Source: Xestospongia bergquistia
Taxonomy: Eukaryota > Porifera > Demospongiae > Haplosclerida > Petrosiidae
Assembly (NCBI GenBank): GCA_963965975.1
Contig: OZ014411.1
Span: 3,023,001-3,087,000, forward strand
Direction: 5' to 3'
DNA: 64,000 nt
How positions within the stretch are numbered: the first letter of the stretch is position 1; each line of letters starts with the position of its first letter. The notes under the pieces are model-generated. The model saw only the letters and a program-made list of their open reading frames with translations, had not been told where the DNA came from and made no database searches. A program made the position numbers and the translations under genes. This document shows, piece by piece, positions 24,706 to 38,466 of the stretch.

Positions 24706-26035
24706 GAGAACAATTAGACAATCCGTGCTGATAGTCATCGTAACAGATATGAATTAGCAAATATGTACTTTAGAAATTAAATATTGGTGAGTACTGTAAC
24801 TCAATAAGATTTCTAGTGTTTTCTCTACTTTTGCATAATACTATTGATATGTTTACACAAACAACCAATATGCCAGAAGACCCACATGTTATATAATGCA
24901 ATCAGATTCCAACACATAATAATTTTACTGCCAGTGTCCACTGGTGTTAATTTAGGGTGTGGTTATTGAGTGAAGTAAAAGGTATTTGAGAAATCTCAGT
25001 AAAAAGAGAGAGAAAGAGAATTGGTGAATCAGTTGAATTAAGACCTGTAATAATTATCAGTTATGTTTTTCACACTAATACTCATTGATTATGGTGTGCA
25101 TAAACATTCAATGTTTACAGATATAAATTGTCCAATTTCATTGCTGCATATCACACTAATTGCATAGTATTCCTCCTTAATATTAGTATTTGTCCACTCC
25201 CTCATGTAATGGTTAGCTAAGTTAGCCTGATGGGTGTGGTAGACAGAAATGTTTATTGACTATATAAGGATATTAGATCTCTTATTAATAACTCTTCAGC
25301 TAACTAATTTAATTCTATGACCCAGTGTGTTCATTGAATCTACCATGAAAGAAAGAGAGAGATATATATCACAATTAAGTTGAAAGAGCTTTCTAACAAG
25401 TATGATATAACACTGGACAGTGTCCAGAAGGGCACTAAGTATGTTCTCTGATGTAAGCATGCCTTGAAGTTGGTCACTTACTGCTTGTCCTTCAAGATTG
25501 TGTGATGTGAAATTGGAGACATCAACTACAGAATAAATGGACCAAATATCAAGATTGACTCGATGTGCACTAATTTAATCCAAATGATAGGTCACTGAAG
25601 TTATACATGATTCCTAACAATAAACAATCTGGTCATTCCACAAGATACTAAGAAAGCCAAAAAATTAGAATAATAAGTCATAAAATAGAAGGTACACATA
25701 TCTTGACAGAGTATAAGTGTCTTCCAAAGTTTTGATCTCATCTCGTAATACATCCAATATAATTTCAAGGGTTAAAATGACAAGATGTAAAGTTTACTTT
25801 TTTCACATTCCTAAAGAAGTTGAAAAACAAAGGTGTCAGATATACAAGCACAACTCAGTACAAAAAGCCATTGTGTGTGTTATCCTAGATTTTTATATGT
25901 ATATATGTACTTAAACACATCAAGGAAGGGCATGATACAATCATTGAGAGAACAGTGGAATAAATATATGCTACAGGAAGACAATTTGCCCTGTTTCAAA
26001 AAACCAACCATACATCAGGTTTATACCATAATTGA
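24706..26035. other. Gene-free stretch, diverged duplicate of 21.6-22.4 kb
   Basis: 25340-25990 resembles 21685-22400. Shared words include ATGTTCTCTGATGTAAGCAT and CAATCATTGAG. No family exons are present. Open segments here (25717-25914, 25833-26060) are unsupported. Confidence 0.6.
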
Positions 26036-26039
26036 ACCA

Positions 26040-26580
26040 GTCTTCATCTTCATCAGATAACTGTAGTGGGACCTCCTCCTCAGTATTCAGTTTGGTATAC
26101 TCATATTGAATAGAGAGGGGATCACTTTTTGTAATGTGGGCATTTGTGGTCCATCATTAGAAGATCCTCTCTTCAATTGCTGTATTTGAACAATGGTACA
26201 TATTATTAGGATAACTCTACAGGGAAATAAGGATGTTTTATAATCCTGCTGCTAACTATTGGAAAATATATATCAGTACTTTACTATACTATTAGTGTAC
26301 ATAACAACTTACGCAAGTCCTAAAGTAGCAAATGCAACAACCACTAAAAGTACACTACTATTCAATACTCAATTCTTATTGTCCCTGTTACTTCGTGGAT
26401 TTGAAGTAAATTGTGGTTTGAACGTTGAGTGTATTATAGATATTGCTGATGTAGATAGATATGAAGATAGTACTGGCATAGATAGAGATGGAGCTGTTGC
26501 TGGCATAGATAGAGATGAAGATGTTGTTGTCTTTGATAGAGATGGAGATGTTGTTGGCATAGATAAAGTTTCTTACTGAA
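26040..26580 (-). pseudogene. Decayed tail and stalk/membrane exons, subfamily A (second set)
   Basis: Tail relic at about 26040-26222, stalk/membrane relic at about 26310-26577. The stalk repeat is recognisable (SISIYAS-type frame, SSLSMPA in another frame). The membrane segment has a deletion and frame shift. It is the upstream duplicate of the relic at 23.0-23.6 kb. Confidence 0.8.
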
Positions 26581-26919
26581 AAAAGTAACAAAAGGTAACG
26601 TATGAAATAGTTATAATCAAGACAAAAAGTTAAATAATCATGGCAGAATATATTAAAGTAGATGACATACTTAAACTTCCTTATAAATATTTTATTTTAA
26701 ACTTCAATTAATGAAAAGGTAACAGACTTCAAAATAATGATGATTGAAAGAATGTCTTCTATCCTGATTTACTAAACAACCAATTCTTTGTCATTAAATT
26801 ATAAAGTTAACTGATGTAAAGAAGTAAAAATTTAACTATCAATGAATTTTTCTAATTATATACATTGAAATTGACAATACATTTACTAATTGACAGAGGA
26901 ATGAAGATTTTCTTTTAAT

Positions 26920-27380
26920 GAAATGGACCTGCAAAGTCAATGTGGACTCTTTTCCAAGGTGTTTATGGACATGTCCAAGGATGAAGTGGGACTACTGCTG
27001 ATATAGACTTATATGACTCTGACATGCCACACATAATTTAGATGAGTTGCTTGTACTGTTGTTACTTCAGCAATATGTTTCCAATCTAAATAAATACGTG
27101 TCAACCAGTTTGTTCTTAGTAAACCAGGACTATTTCCTTTAACAAAAATTGAAGGGAAAACTTTTTCCTCACCATACTCTACATTTAGTTCTACCATCCC
27201 TAGGACCTTCAATTGTTAATGTGTATATGACTTTTAGGTTATGCTGGATGGCTGCACCTTGGTTCTTAGTAGCAAATTCTTCACTGCTGTTTCAGATATT
27301 AAGAAGATGGCTGTTGACATCCATTGTAAGAGGCTTGTCATTTATCTGCAGCTGTACTGTTATTGATGATGTAAGCTGAC
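26920..27380 (-). mobile_element. Degenerate Ty3/Gypsy fragment (protease plus integrase piece)
   Basis: Minus strand, about 27340-27009: LQINDKPLTMDV, then frame changes, then LNVEYGEEKVFPSIFVKG and LLRTNWLTRIYLDWKHI. This is the aspartic protease of Gypsy polyproteins, but the DTG active site is lost. At 26925-26990 the same strand reads PWKRVHIDFAGPF, the start of the integrase core. The reverse transcriptase and RNase H in between are deleted. No LTRs seen. Confidence 0.65.
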
Positions 27381-28192
27381 AACGTGCCATTAGTATACCT
27401 ACAATGTGCCATTAGCATACCTACATTTTAAGTACATACATGCTCTTTATTGTAGTTTCAGTTAATTTGTGTGCACTGGTGTCACTTATGATTAAATTAA
27501 TATATCAAAAACACTAATATTGACTACAAATATCTCTCTTCAACTTAAAGAAGAACTTGAGTAAGAAACTCATTACCTGGAGACCAGTGTGGAACGAATT
27601 CTATAAAATATGTAATTTGGTTCATATTAGTTTTGTCAATTACTGTTAAGGTGATTATAAGTCTCTCTTGATTATAAGTCTCTCACCTTAACACACTCCT
27701 GCATGTAGAGATTGTTCAATCTTTTTATCAAGGATATGCAGTATAATGTGCGCTAAAAGTACACTTATGTCATTACGATATAGACAATAACAATTCTTAC
27801 TGCATTCTCTTTTTAATGTATATAATCTTATAAGAGAGGAATGTGAAGGATTGTCTAAAGACTTGCATTTGCAAAGCAAGTGTTTCCTAGATTTGTTAAT
27901 CCTGACGGAACACTTGACTCCATCAAAGCTCTCAGTAGTCCACAATATCGTGTACATTGTTTTATTACTGTTTATTATTCATTAAAAATGTCATATAATA
28001 ATTAATATAAATAATCACGCCTTCTATGAATATTAAGTCACTAGAAGAGAGCCACGCCCGTGGTTGGCAAAAGAATAGAAACTTTAGTGGTAAGATTAAC
28101 ATGAGTTCATACTTTAGGCTGATAGAGAAAAGACGCTAAAAACATGTAAAATAAACAATAAATGATGAGTGTATGATTAATTCATAAACAGT
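27381..28192. other. Region 3' of gene 3, no recognised gene
   Basis: An 89-codon minus-strand open segment at 27688-27957 has no family motif I recognise and no splice or start context to support it. 28040-28085 (GAGCCACGCCCG, TGGTTGGCAAAAGAAT) matches sequence upstream of gene 2 at 20461-20495. This suggests the 20.5-28.0 kb debris was inserted or grew between neighbouring genes that were once close. Confidence 0.45.
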
Positions 28193-31100
28193 TTATATCT
28201 TCAGCAGATTCTTGTCATTTTCTTCATCTTCATCAGATAACTGTAGTGATTCCTCCTCCTCAGTATTCAGTTCAGCATACTCACACTGAATAGAGAGAGG
28301 ATCACTTTTTTGTAATATGCTCATTTGTTTTCTATCATTATAAGATCCTTTCATCAATCGCTGTATTCGAACAACAGTACATATTATTAGGACAACTCTA
28401 TAGGGAAGTAAAAATGTTTTATGTTATTGTTGATGACAATTGGAATATATATCAGTAATTTATCTACATATGTTAGTATACGTGACAACTTACGCAAATC
28501 CTAAAACAGCGAAAGCAACAATCAGAAAAAGTATACCACTAATGAATACTCCATTTTTATTGTCCTTGTTACTTTGTGGATTTGAGGTAAATTGTGGTTT
28601 GAATGCTGACTGTATTATAGATGTTGTTGGTGATGATAATGTTGTCATCATAGATAGAGATGAAGATAATATTACTGAAATAAAGATATTTAAAATAATG
28701 TATTATATAATTATAATTAAGACATATAAACTAAATATTTATGAAAGAATATAACATAGTGAGTGACATAACTTAAGCTATCCTATAATACAAAACAAAA
28801 TGTTCATGTAGAGCGATCACTATGGAATTGGCACTCATGTAGGTAATTGTCTAAGGAATGAAGATTTTGTTTCGAAATAAAATTTTGCTTTGTAAGATGA
28901 TCACTATGGAATTTGTACTTTCCATACATCATTAGAAGTCATCAATAAACTATGTGAATTGTCAATTCCATAGTAATTCATAGTCAATACAGTATATCTT
29001 GTTAATACTTGTCAATGTGTTTTGTTGGTATCATGTAGCCTAATTGAACATGATATACAACTCAAGTAACTATTAATTAGCTGATTTAACTAATCAACTG
29101 TAAAACAAATAAGATTAAACTTAGGCATTACTGACCCTTTAGTTTAGTGACCAAAATTTGATAAGAGAATAACTTTAATTTTACAAATGCTAGCTAAATT
29201 AGATAATTATCATAACATTGTGGTTGCTACAAGAAACATTATAACTTTTAAAACTAGTGTTTCTGAATTGATCTAACCACTTCTTTCAGTACAAGTGTAA
29301 TTACACTAACATTGAAGTTTAAAAGTTTACAACTTGTACAATAGTACAGTAAAGACAATTTATTACTTTTTTCTTACCATGACAATCCACTCTAGCAACT
29401 TCAGTGTTATATCTACTACCAGAATCAAATTCCAAAGTATGATGTGCACAATCAGCCAGCCTTTTCTCATTACCATAACAATTGACATTACTATAACGAA
29501 TTGATCTATTAGGTTTTCCATATTTTGATTCGAAAATTGCTTCACCAGCTATAACAAAAAAGTGCATTGACAGACATTTCATTACTATAATAGACATGTG
29601 ATATATTTTAGACAATTCCTTCGTTAATTCACATGTCATTTTTCACACAAGTCACTACTGACCAGCAATATGTAATGGACATAATTATAACGCTCTCTGC
29701 ATTTACTAGTCATGTCCTTGGTTGTAAAATTTTGGATAGGTAATAATAGATTCCTGAATTGCAATGAATGTTAGTAGTCATTTGACGTAGTTAAATTTAA
29801 TTAACTAAGGAGAAATGGTGTATACAACAATATAATAAAAATATTATGAGTAATATGTGACACTAAGCATTGTAAGGACCACAAGGTCAAAATAGCCATG
29901 AAAATAGATGTGAAACTAAATAGTTTATCTTTAATATTTTGGCATATACAATTATTTTAAAAATAAAAATTTTACTCAACGCTCAACTGTATTTAATAGT
30001 AAACTTACCACTAGGATTATATCCTCCTAATTCTCTACAAACAATTCTAGCATCTCTGTTATCCCAACCATGTTGTGATACTAAACACCAAGAACTGTCA
30101 AGACAAATTTCTACAGTTCCTTGAAATTTGTGAGCACCACCAACAAGACGAACATCTCCTTCTGTACAATCTATGAATAAATTAAGTCAAATTAAAATAA
30201 TGACTACAAGAATACTATTCTCTTGTAAGGGCATAGACTAACTCAATTTTAATGAGGTTGCTTAATTATTTATTTTAAAAAGCATAGCATCATTTTAACT
30301 GAGGTCTTGGTTACCATACTTTCATAGATAACCCCAATACTGAGTAAGCTTAGCTTTGTGGTAACTCAGTATTGGGCTTACATATTATTCACAAAAATAT
30401 GTTAACCAAGGCTTTGTTTGAAATGACAAAAGCTTTTATTAGGTAGTGCAGTGAAATTATTACAAAATGACTACAATCTACATATTTAATACTACATAAT
30501 ACATATCTGATATCACAATAGAAAATATCATATGGACAATTTATATAAATACTTACTGTCTAGACATAAAAGGCCAACAATGTTGTTATCTGAACAAGTA
30601 AAGTTTGGATAGACAGTTTTCGAGCATTGAAATAATGTCTTTTCATGTCCAAAACAATCAAGATCATCAAAGACAATAGGATTATCACCAATTCCATATT
30701 TCCCATAACTATCAATAACAGCACCTATATTATCATTATGAGAAAACGTGACATTACCATGTGAATAAACTTGGAATACAAATTTTTATATCTAGATTGA
30801 CTGTTAGAAAAAGTTCTGCCCTTATTAATGATTATTTTATTTATTTTGTAGAATAATGCATTAATGTTTCTACATTACCTACAATTGATTCAACAACAAA
30901 AAGAAAAAATCCTGGTCCCTTGAGTGAATGTAGTTATTTTTAATTGGCAATTCCAATTAATCACTCAATAAACAGTCAGTCACCAGTAATTCCAATTAAT
31001 CACTCAATAAACAGTCAGTCACCAGTAATAATTTCAATATCAAATAAAATGCATCTCTTAATTAATGCATAATGAAAAGTCTTGCTGTCAAAAATATCAC

Positions 31101-34100
31101 AAGCACGAACATATAAATATAGTTTAAATTTAATAATACATACCTTTAACATCAGTATAATTAGCTTGTTTGCAAGCAATCTGAGCAGCTGATCTGCTAA
31201 AATGTTGAGCACATACTCTGCTCCAAACTCCATATGCACAAATTTCAAGTCGTCCCTCTCTATCAACAGTACCATTTACAAGTCTCACATCTCCTTGATT
31301 ACATTCTCCAGGCTCTAAGTGGTAGGTAAAATGTTCATTGTGAATTTAATATAGTTTATATTTAACATATTTCAAACCACCATAAATGATGGTGCAATAG
31401 GGAAACTCATGTTACAAAAGTCCCATCAAGCCTCTTGGTATGGTAAAATGTATGGCAGTTGTTGTGATATTTACTAGAAAGTACATTCTACTCACAAATA
31501 ATTTATGGAATTAGGGATATGAGTCAGTTATACAAGTATTATGTGCACAGAATATGTAAGATAACTAAATATTAAATAATAATAAATTGTGTAACACAAT
31601 ATTTAAGATAACTCAAACAATGCAATGACTAAGATACCATAGCAAGCACAGTTGATAAAGTAGTGAATTGCTATTTCAAATGATAAAATTATTTTCTATT
31701 GCTATACCTACAGACATCATCTGTCTATTGGCCAAAACATTAATTATATCCAAAGCTATTCTTGAGAATGACTATTTAGAAACTGCCTGAGTTAGTCTCA
31801 AATTAATACTATGGACATTTAAGTTAGCAAAATAATAATAACATACCATAACATTTTAATCCCATTCGATGATATTGACATTGATAGTTTCCACATTGAG
31901 ATGTGTGATAGTTATATAAACTGCAATATCTTATGTTGGTATAAGTGTGTGAACAGTATGGAATAGACATATACAGATCAGATGTGCCATTACCATATCG
32001 TCCATCAAAAATTATTTTTGAAACTAGAGAAATAACATTGTGCATTATTTACTTTTATGAATTTAATGATAAAATGATATTATAATAAACAAATTCATCT
32101 TTAAGTTGCTATAAATACTTAAAAGAATCTTTCAAATAACATTGTAGTCTCTAGTTGATGTTTGACAAAGTAACTACAAAATAACAAATAGTCAGCTAGC
32201 TGGTAATTCATCATGATTTGTAATTTCACAGATTATATAAATATAACATTAACATGTTCACTTTCATTTACAAAACTAGTAATGTTGTTAAATACTAATT
32301 TATATTATGTTAACTTACATGGAGTAGCTGTGAATCCAAGTTGGTTACAAAGTGTAGAAGCAATTCTTTCATATGAACCATAGTTATAATAATAATTGTA
32401 ACTTGATTGACATATGGTCCTCCACTTTTTATTGTAACATATTTCAATTCGACCCTCAGAAGTAGAGTTTGACTTTTCATTCACTAGTCTCACTTGATAT
32501 TGAACTGAACATGGAAGACTTGTACCTATGAAGTTAGAACAACTGTCTAATTGTTATTGATCATTATGAATTATCGAGTATTAACTTTAGAAATTAACTG
32601 TTGGGAGTAACAAGAATAATATTACATTAATAGTGTCTAGTACTATTTGTGTTCTAGTGCTACTATTTTAATGATAAAATTAGATAAACCAAACAATATG
32701 GGCAGAAGACCTACAAGTACATTCTATACAATTAGTTTTAGTAATGGCAAACATTAGATTCTATTACTAATATACAAACCTGCTTCTGTACAAACAAGGT
32801 AAACAGTATCTCTGTATGGGCTACAATAATATTGAGAGTATTTATAAATTAGTAATTGATGACAGTTTGAAAGTAATGAAGACGAATATGAATTACAGCT
32901 GTATGGTCCAAACCCTATCTTTGTCCATGGTGCTGCATTAACATAGTAACTTGGCCCTACATAATAAAAATTGTTATGATTGTTACATTGGATAAGCATT
33001 TAAGTAATGACTTCAAGATGTATTACATTGGTTTCTAAGAGTACAACATACAAAATGGCTACAACATTTGTTTAATTTTCTTCATTTTACATTGAAATTC
33101 TTTGAAAACTCTTAATTCAGTGTCTTTGTTCATCAGAACTGCAAAACTTTAGGCCTAAATTGATAATTATAGATAGTAATGGTTAATTAAATATTTCAAA
33201 CAAGTACAACCTTTGCTCAAGTTATTGCTAAATTGTTAGACTTTGTACAAAGTACATAACATGATTTATAAATAAACATAATAAAATGAGCATAAACATC
33301 TTATATTTTTATTAAATTTACTTACTAGTGTCATTATATCCAAGATCACTACAAGCAGCATGTGCACTATAACAATTCCAGTTATAATCACATACAGCAG
33401 TCCAATGTCCTGTTGAGTCACAGATCTGTAACATACCACTATTCCCACTACTATTAGTAGCAGCATTGTATAGACGAATATCTTTATACTTACAGCCACC
33501 TATCATCATGCAAAGAACAATATTTAATATATAGGTATAAATTGTCTGAGAAATAAATGCTTATGTACAAGCAGTTGCTATGCAGACATTTTGAAAGGGA
33601 GTCACTACAATTTAATTGGCAAGTATTGAGCTTCATACATGCTGAATGTTATATAATAATTTTCCATTCTGGATGGCCATGTGGCAGTGATTTATATGAA
33701 AGCATTTTTCCTAAATTCTTTTGAGCATTTTGCAAATTGCTTCCCATACACATGCAGATATGTATTTGTATTCATTATATACAGAGTAATTTTTAACATA
33801 TAGGCATAAATTGTGCAAGAAACAAATGCTTTTGTGCAAACAGTTGCTATAGAGAGCAGGAAGCCATTGAAATTTCTTATGAAAGCAATTTATGCATTTC
33901 TTTTTAATATTTGGTGGTTTTTACTCATGCATACACAGACAGACAGACAAACAGAGAGACACACAGACAGACAGACACACAGACACAGACAGACACAGAC
34001 ACAGACACAGACACAGACACAGACACACACACACACACACACACGCACACACATATATATATTTATATTCATTTCTACTTATAAATATTTATATTTATAA

Positions 34101-34836
34101 TGATAACTTACTAGTGTCAACATTACATCTCAGACTAACAGTGTCTCGATTGTTGTTACAATAATAATAATAAAAAAAGTAGTAATCAGAATTACTAGTT
34201 AAACAAGAAAATAAACTATCAGACCGATTATCAGACCTATTATTACTACGGCAGTAGTAGGTACCCACAAAACCAAGAGTAGACCAATATCCACTATCAA
34301 GATAAGCAATAGGATCTGTTAAATACAAAAATCATTGTAAGAGGGTAATATATAGCATAAATGCATAATGAACTGATTAACAAAAATAATTGCATTAAAT
34401 TCTAAAATATAGAGAATATCATAAATTATTTTATAGATGACTATTTCTTTCAAAGTCCTTACTAGGATCACTGTATCCAAGCTCTTTGCAAGCTAGAATA
34501 GAATGGCCTCTTGACCAACGATAGTCACATACAGCTACCCATTGACCACCAGAACAGATTTGTAACATACCATCACCTTTAACTGTAGATGAGCCATTGT
34601 AGAGACGGACATCATTTTCATCACAGGCAACTATTGTAAGTAAGATTTTAAACATAAACACATTAGCCATCATTGTCAGCAGCCAATTACAGTTTTATTA
34701 ACGTGTACTGTATATGCGCCATGCATGAACTAGAAGAGCTTAAATCTTCATAACACAAAAATAATACGTACATGTAATTCTTACCAACGCTGCGAAGAAC
34801 AATCACTATGAAATATAGATAAAGAAGTCGAGCCAT
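28193..34836 (-). CDS. Five-SRCR type I membrane receptor, subfamily A, gene 3 (complete)
   Basis: Exons: 34785-34836, 34463-34630, 34112-34315, 33326-33499, 32780-32956, 32319-32525, 31847-32023, 31144-31314, 30557-30724, 30009-30170, 29378-29548, 28494-28674, 28193-28397. They sum to 2217 nt, 738 codons plus TAA, with no internal stop. Signal peptide MARLLYLY at 1-17. SRCR domains at about 18-141, 142-258, 259-386, 387-499 and 500-610. Short stalk, a membrane segment joined across the last intron (GVFISGILFLIVAFAVLG + VVLIICTVV), a basic stop (RIQRLMK), and a tail with YAEL and an acidic end (SDEDEEND). SRCR1 is nine nt longer than in gene 2 (NRSDNRSD duplication) and SRCR3 lacks most of the poly-Tyr. 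Family role: pattern or ligand recognition at the cell surface; specific function unknown. Confidence 0.92.
33937..34060. repeat. CAGA/CA microsatellite in gene 3 intron
   Basis: An ACAGAC-type tract grades into pure (CA)n and a short (TA)n, between SRCR1 and SRCR2 of gene 3. It is absent from genes 1 and 2. The open segments through it on both strands are repeat artefacts. Confidence 0.95.
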
Positions 34837-34852
34837 CTTCTTCAGAATACTT

Positions 34853-34862
34853 GACTTCCTGT
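34853..34862 (-). promoter_or_regulatory. ETS-like motif upstream of gene 3 start
   Basis: The minus strand reads ACAGGAAGTC, the same word and nearly the same distance from the ATG as in gene 1. Confidence 0.4.
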
Positions 34863-34879
34863 TAGTTGTGTCAATGAAA

Positions 34880-35879
34880 GACGGAACAAAATTACGGAAC
34901 CTACGGAATTCCAATTCTATTTCTTCCGTGTACCCTTTCCGTATTTGAATTATCCATATTTAACATGTTATAAAGGGTCTATCAGTAATTTTCAAAAATA
35001 CACAAAAGTGCACGGAAGATACAGGAAATAGGAATTGGAATGTCCGTCCTCGGATTCCGTGCAAAAGGGCACTTTTTTAATCCATTGTTCCCATTCAATG
35101 GTTGGCAAAAGTATAGGAACATTTATTATCGATAATACAATTAGTTCATAGTTTAAGCTCATAAAAAATAACATTAGATAATTGACCAGCAATTTCAGCA
35201 TGTTTTGATTGTGATATTTGTAATTCTCCAAATTGTTTGTCATGATCATAGTGTATGTCACATAGTTGTACTCTAATTAATTTAGTGTACTTGTTACTTG
35301 TAAGATTTAAAGTTACACTGCAATGAGCATTTATTTTGTTTGTTCCTTGTGACTTCAGACTTCTCACACCAGTTGTTTCACTAACAAATATACACTCCTA
35401 CTATAATAGAATTAAATTGTCTCCTTATCCATTGCACCTTTGTCCCTGTAGCTCTTATATAAGATGAGTCTGTTGCTACCTCCAGTTGCTTGTTCCACTC
35501 TGTAGAAGGTAAGGTATAGTCACTCTAGTGTAATGAAAGAAATGTTATAGTTACATTGTATTAACACAGAGTGAATTATCTTTTATCACATGTCACTTTT
35601 TAAGATTGATTACAAGTAATTAATCTTGTTTAGCAATAGTGATGTGCATTACCAATACTGTAGTACATGTATAAAGCTTGTATAATAATTCATAACAAAC
35701 TTTGCATTGTTGAGAAATGCAATGTTTCTGTTTTGATATTGAAGTTGTAGTGCTTGTTAAGATGTTGCCTTATAGTTGTTTTATGTAACAGCAGCTAAAG
35801 GTATATTCCTTTAAAAACTTTCTCTACTTACAAATATGTTTCACAAATAGTTAATGATGAGGTACAATTAATTCACGAT
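34880..35879. other. Gene-free stretch upstream of gene 3
   Basis: No supported exon. 35092-35130 (CAATGGTTGGCAAAAGTATAG) matches the family upstream sequence at 20474 and 28056. Minus open segments of 73-89 codons here show no family features. Confidence 0.4.
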
Positions 35880-36236
35880 AGTTTATATCTTCAACAGGTT
35901 CTTAACTTCATTATATAACTGTAGTGGGTCCTCCTTATCAGCATACAGTTTAGCATATCCACATTGAATTGAGAGGGATCACTTTTTATAATGTGCTCAT
36001 TTGTTGTCCATCATTAGAAGATCTTCTCTTCAATTGTTATATTTTAACAATGGTATATGTTATTAGGATAACTCTATAGGAAAGTAACAATGCTTTTATA
36101 TTCTTGTTAACAACCTATTGGAATATCAATCATTATTTTACCTATATATGTTAGTATACATAACAACTTATGCAAGTCCTAAAACAGCAAATGGAACAAT
36201 AAATATATGTACACCACTAATGAATACTCTATTCTT
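35880..36236 (-). pseudogene. Decayed tail and membrane exons, subfamily A (third set)
   Basis: Tail relic at about 35893-36083, including the acceptor-like ACTCTATAGGAAAG. Membrane relic at about 36170-36235 (AAGTCCTAAAACAGCAAAT). Deletions and the loss of the stalk make it non-functional. It marks the right-hand border of subfamily A in this window. Confidence 0.75.
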
Positions 36237-38466
36237 ACAACCAGTTCAACTAATACAACCAGCATAACTAGTAAAATCAACATAACCAATACCAATACAA
36301 CCTGTTCAACCACAGCACAACTGGAACAAAATGTACAAGCAATATAACTAAACAACCAATACAACCAGTACAACTAGCAGAACCAATTGCAAGTAACCAC
36401 TAACATAACTACACAACCAATACATCTAATATATCTAATACTGCCTGTACAACAGACTGGAATAATTAATACAGAAAATTCAATAGTATTTCTATTATCA
36501 TCAAATTATCAAACATGACATGATATTGCTATGAATATTTTACTTAAAATCCATTATTTTAATATGATTTAATGATGAAATATCTTGTGAATGATTACAT
36601 GCAGAATTATTTTAAAGCATCTCCTAAATAAAAGCTGTACTATTAAAAAGAAGCTCAGGTCTCATCAATATACCCCACTCTATTTTAATAAAGACTATGC
36701 AGTCAAAACTTGCCTATGCAATTGCCTTGGCCAAAGGTCTACCTTATAATCTTCATAATGACAGAGCCAAGCTATTCAGACATCTCATAATCCACTCATA
36801 ACATATCTCCTCCTATTTACTATAATGATCAACAAGAGTACATCCCTGTTAAAAATACAATGCCCTGGATACCTTCTTCAACTGTACATTCACAAGCAGA
36901 TCACTTGATAGTTCTTTGTTAGATAATCACCCTCTATTGTGCAATTCACCCTCCATTCCTGAGTTCATGTTGACGAAGTCTTCAATGTCCTCTCTACACT
37001 TGACACCACAAAGTCTCTATTTCCTTATGGCATTAGCCCACATATTATTAAGTTAAGTGTAAATACCTTCTCAAAACCACTTACATGCAACATCATCTTT
37101 GTATTCTATTCCATCACAATGGAAATCTCACCAAATAGTGATAGCCACCATTCAGGATATGAGTGTCATTTATTTTCTTTTAATTGGTGGTTACAATTGG
37201 TAAAAATAAAAATACAAACATCCATAATTATTGCTTAGTCATACTTTTAAGTATTCACAATAGTTTTATTTATTAGCTGTCCGGACTAATTACTCCAACT
37301 ACTAGCAAACAACATATGTTGTAAATGTAAATTGACTTTATCATTAGTCATTATTAATTAATTAGTAATTGTTTATGTATATACATGCATATGATTTTTC
37401 AGCCTGTTAGAACATGCTTGAGAACATTCTGGAATTCTTATCATTCTGTTGTATATATATAAGTTCTGTCATTTGTGTTTGTGTATTTGTTACTTACTTA
37501 GTTAGTTTGTCTGTTTATTTCATTAGTCGTTATCATTATTCATTAAGTCCAACAACATAAAGATTCTAAACTTAATTGCACATGTGCTTGACTAAACAGA
37601 AATACAACAATTTCAACCCATTGATGCTACTTATAAATGAAGAGAAACCATTATCTCAGTATGGCAATGAGAAAACGTGCTGTCATTGCTGTCATACTAA
37701 ATTTAATTGCAGATGTGCTTGAATAAACAGAAATATATTGTATCTGTTTACAAGTCCTTTGCCTTTATGCAACATTATAGAAACTAATTGTTATGCTCAT
37801 ATGCAAAACTAATATGACAATTTATTTATTAAAACAACAACTCATTTTTAGCAGTGAGCTAAATTTTTTGTAAGATTTAGTCATTGTCACTATTTGTCAA
37901 TGTACATCATCAATGTATTCAACTACATAATGATTATAAATCAGCCTTAACTTTAAAAAGCAAACCTTACAATGACACACCAAGTATACATTTAACAGTA
38001 AAGCAGTATTAATAGCTAGTATCAATTATATATCTTATGATTGTGGGAATCCATAATCACTGATTACTAGAGGTCAGTCTGTATTAAATAAAATAACATA
38101 ATATATATAATATAACATAACATATCAATGGAAATTTACACAATAGATATGTTAGATTGTAGAGCTACTTCGCTTCTTACTTATTTAAACCATTAAGTTT
38201 GCAAAAGATATAAGAGCCGTGATAAGAGCAATGTGTTCAGGTCAGCGATAACTACTGGTTATATACACTGTTCAAATTTTGGACATGTATGCAGAACCAT
38301 AAACTGGTGTCATCTAATGTGAAAATACTTTTGTTATAAATTGTTTCTATACTGTTGGCTATCACAGAAAATAACTCAAAGTAAAAATATCAGCAATGTC
38401 AATAATAGCAGTTACAAAAAGGTGCTGTCTGTATGATAAACAATTAGTCATCAATATATTGAAGTA
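36237..38466. other. Gene-free spacer between subfamilies A and B
   Basis: 36237-36450 is the ACAACCA-type low-complexity tract. 37565-37735 contains a partial tandem duplication (AATTGC...GTGCTTGA..AAACAGAAATA twice). 37185-37260 and 38345-38460 are homologous to 49200-49390, downstream of gene 6, so they are part of the subfamily B duplication unit. I recognise no gene. Confidence 0.5.

Noticed and set aside
27688-27957. 89-codon minus open segment as a gene
   Set aside because: No recognised domain, no splice or paralog support; reported only as part of a gene-free region.
33813-34164. Open segments rich in Thr/His or Cys/Val
   Set aside because: They are translations of a CAGA/CA microsatellite in an intron and have no counterpart in the paralogs.
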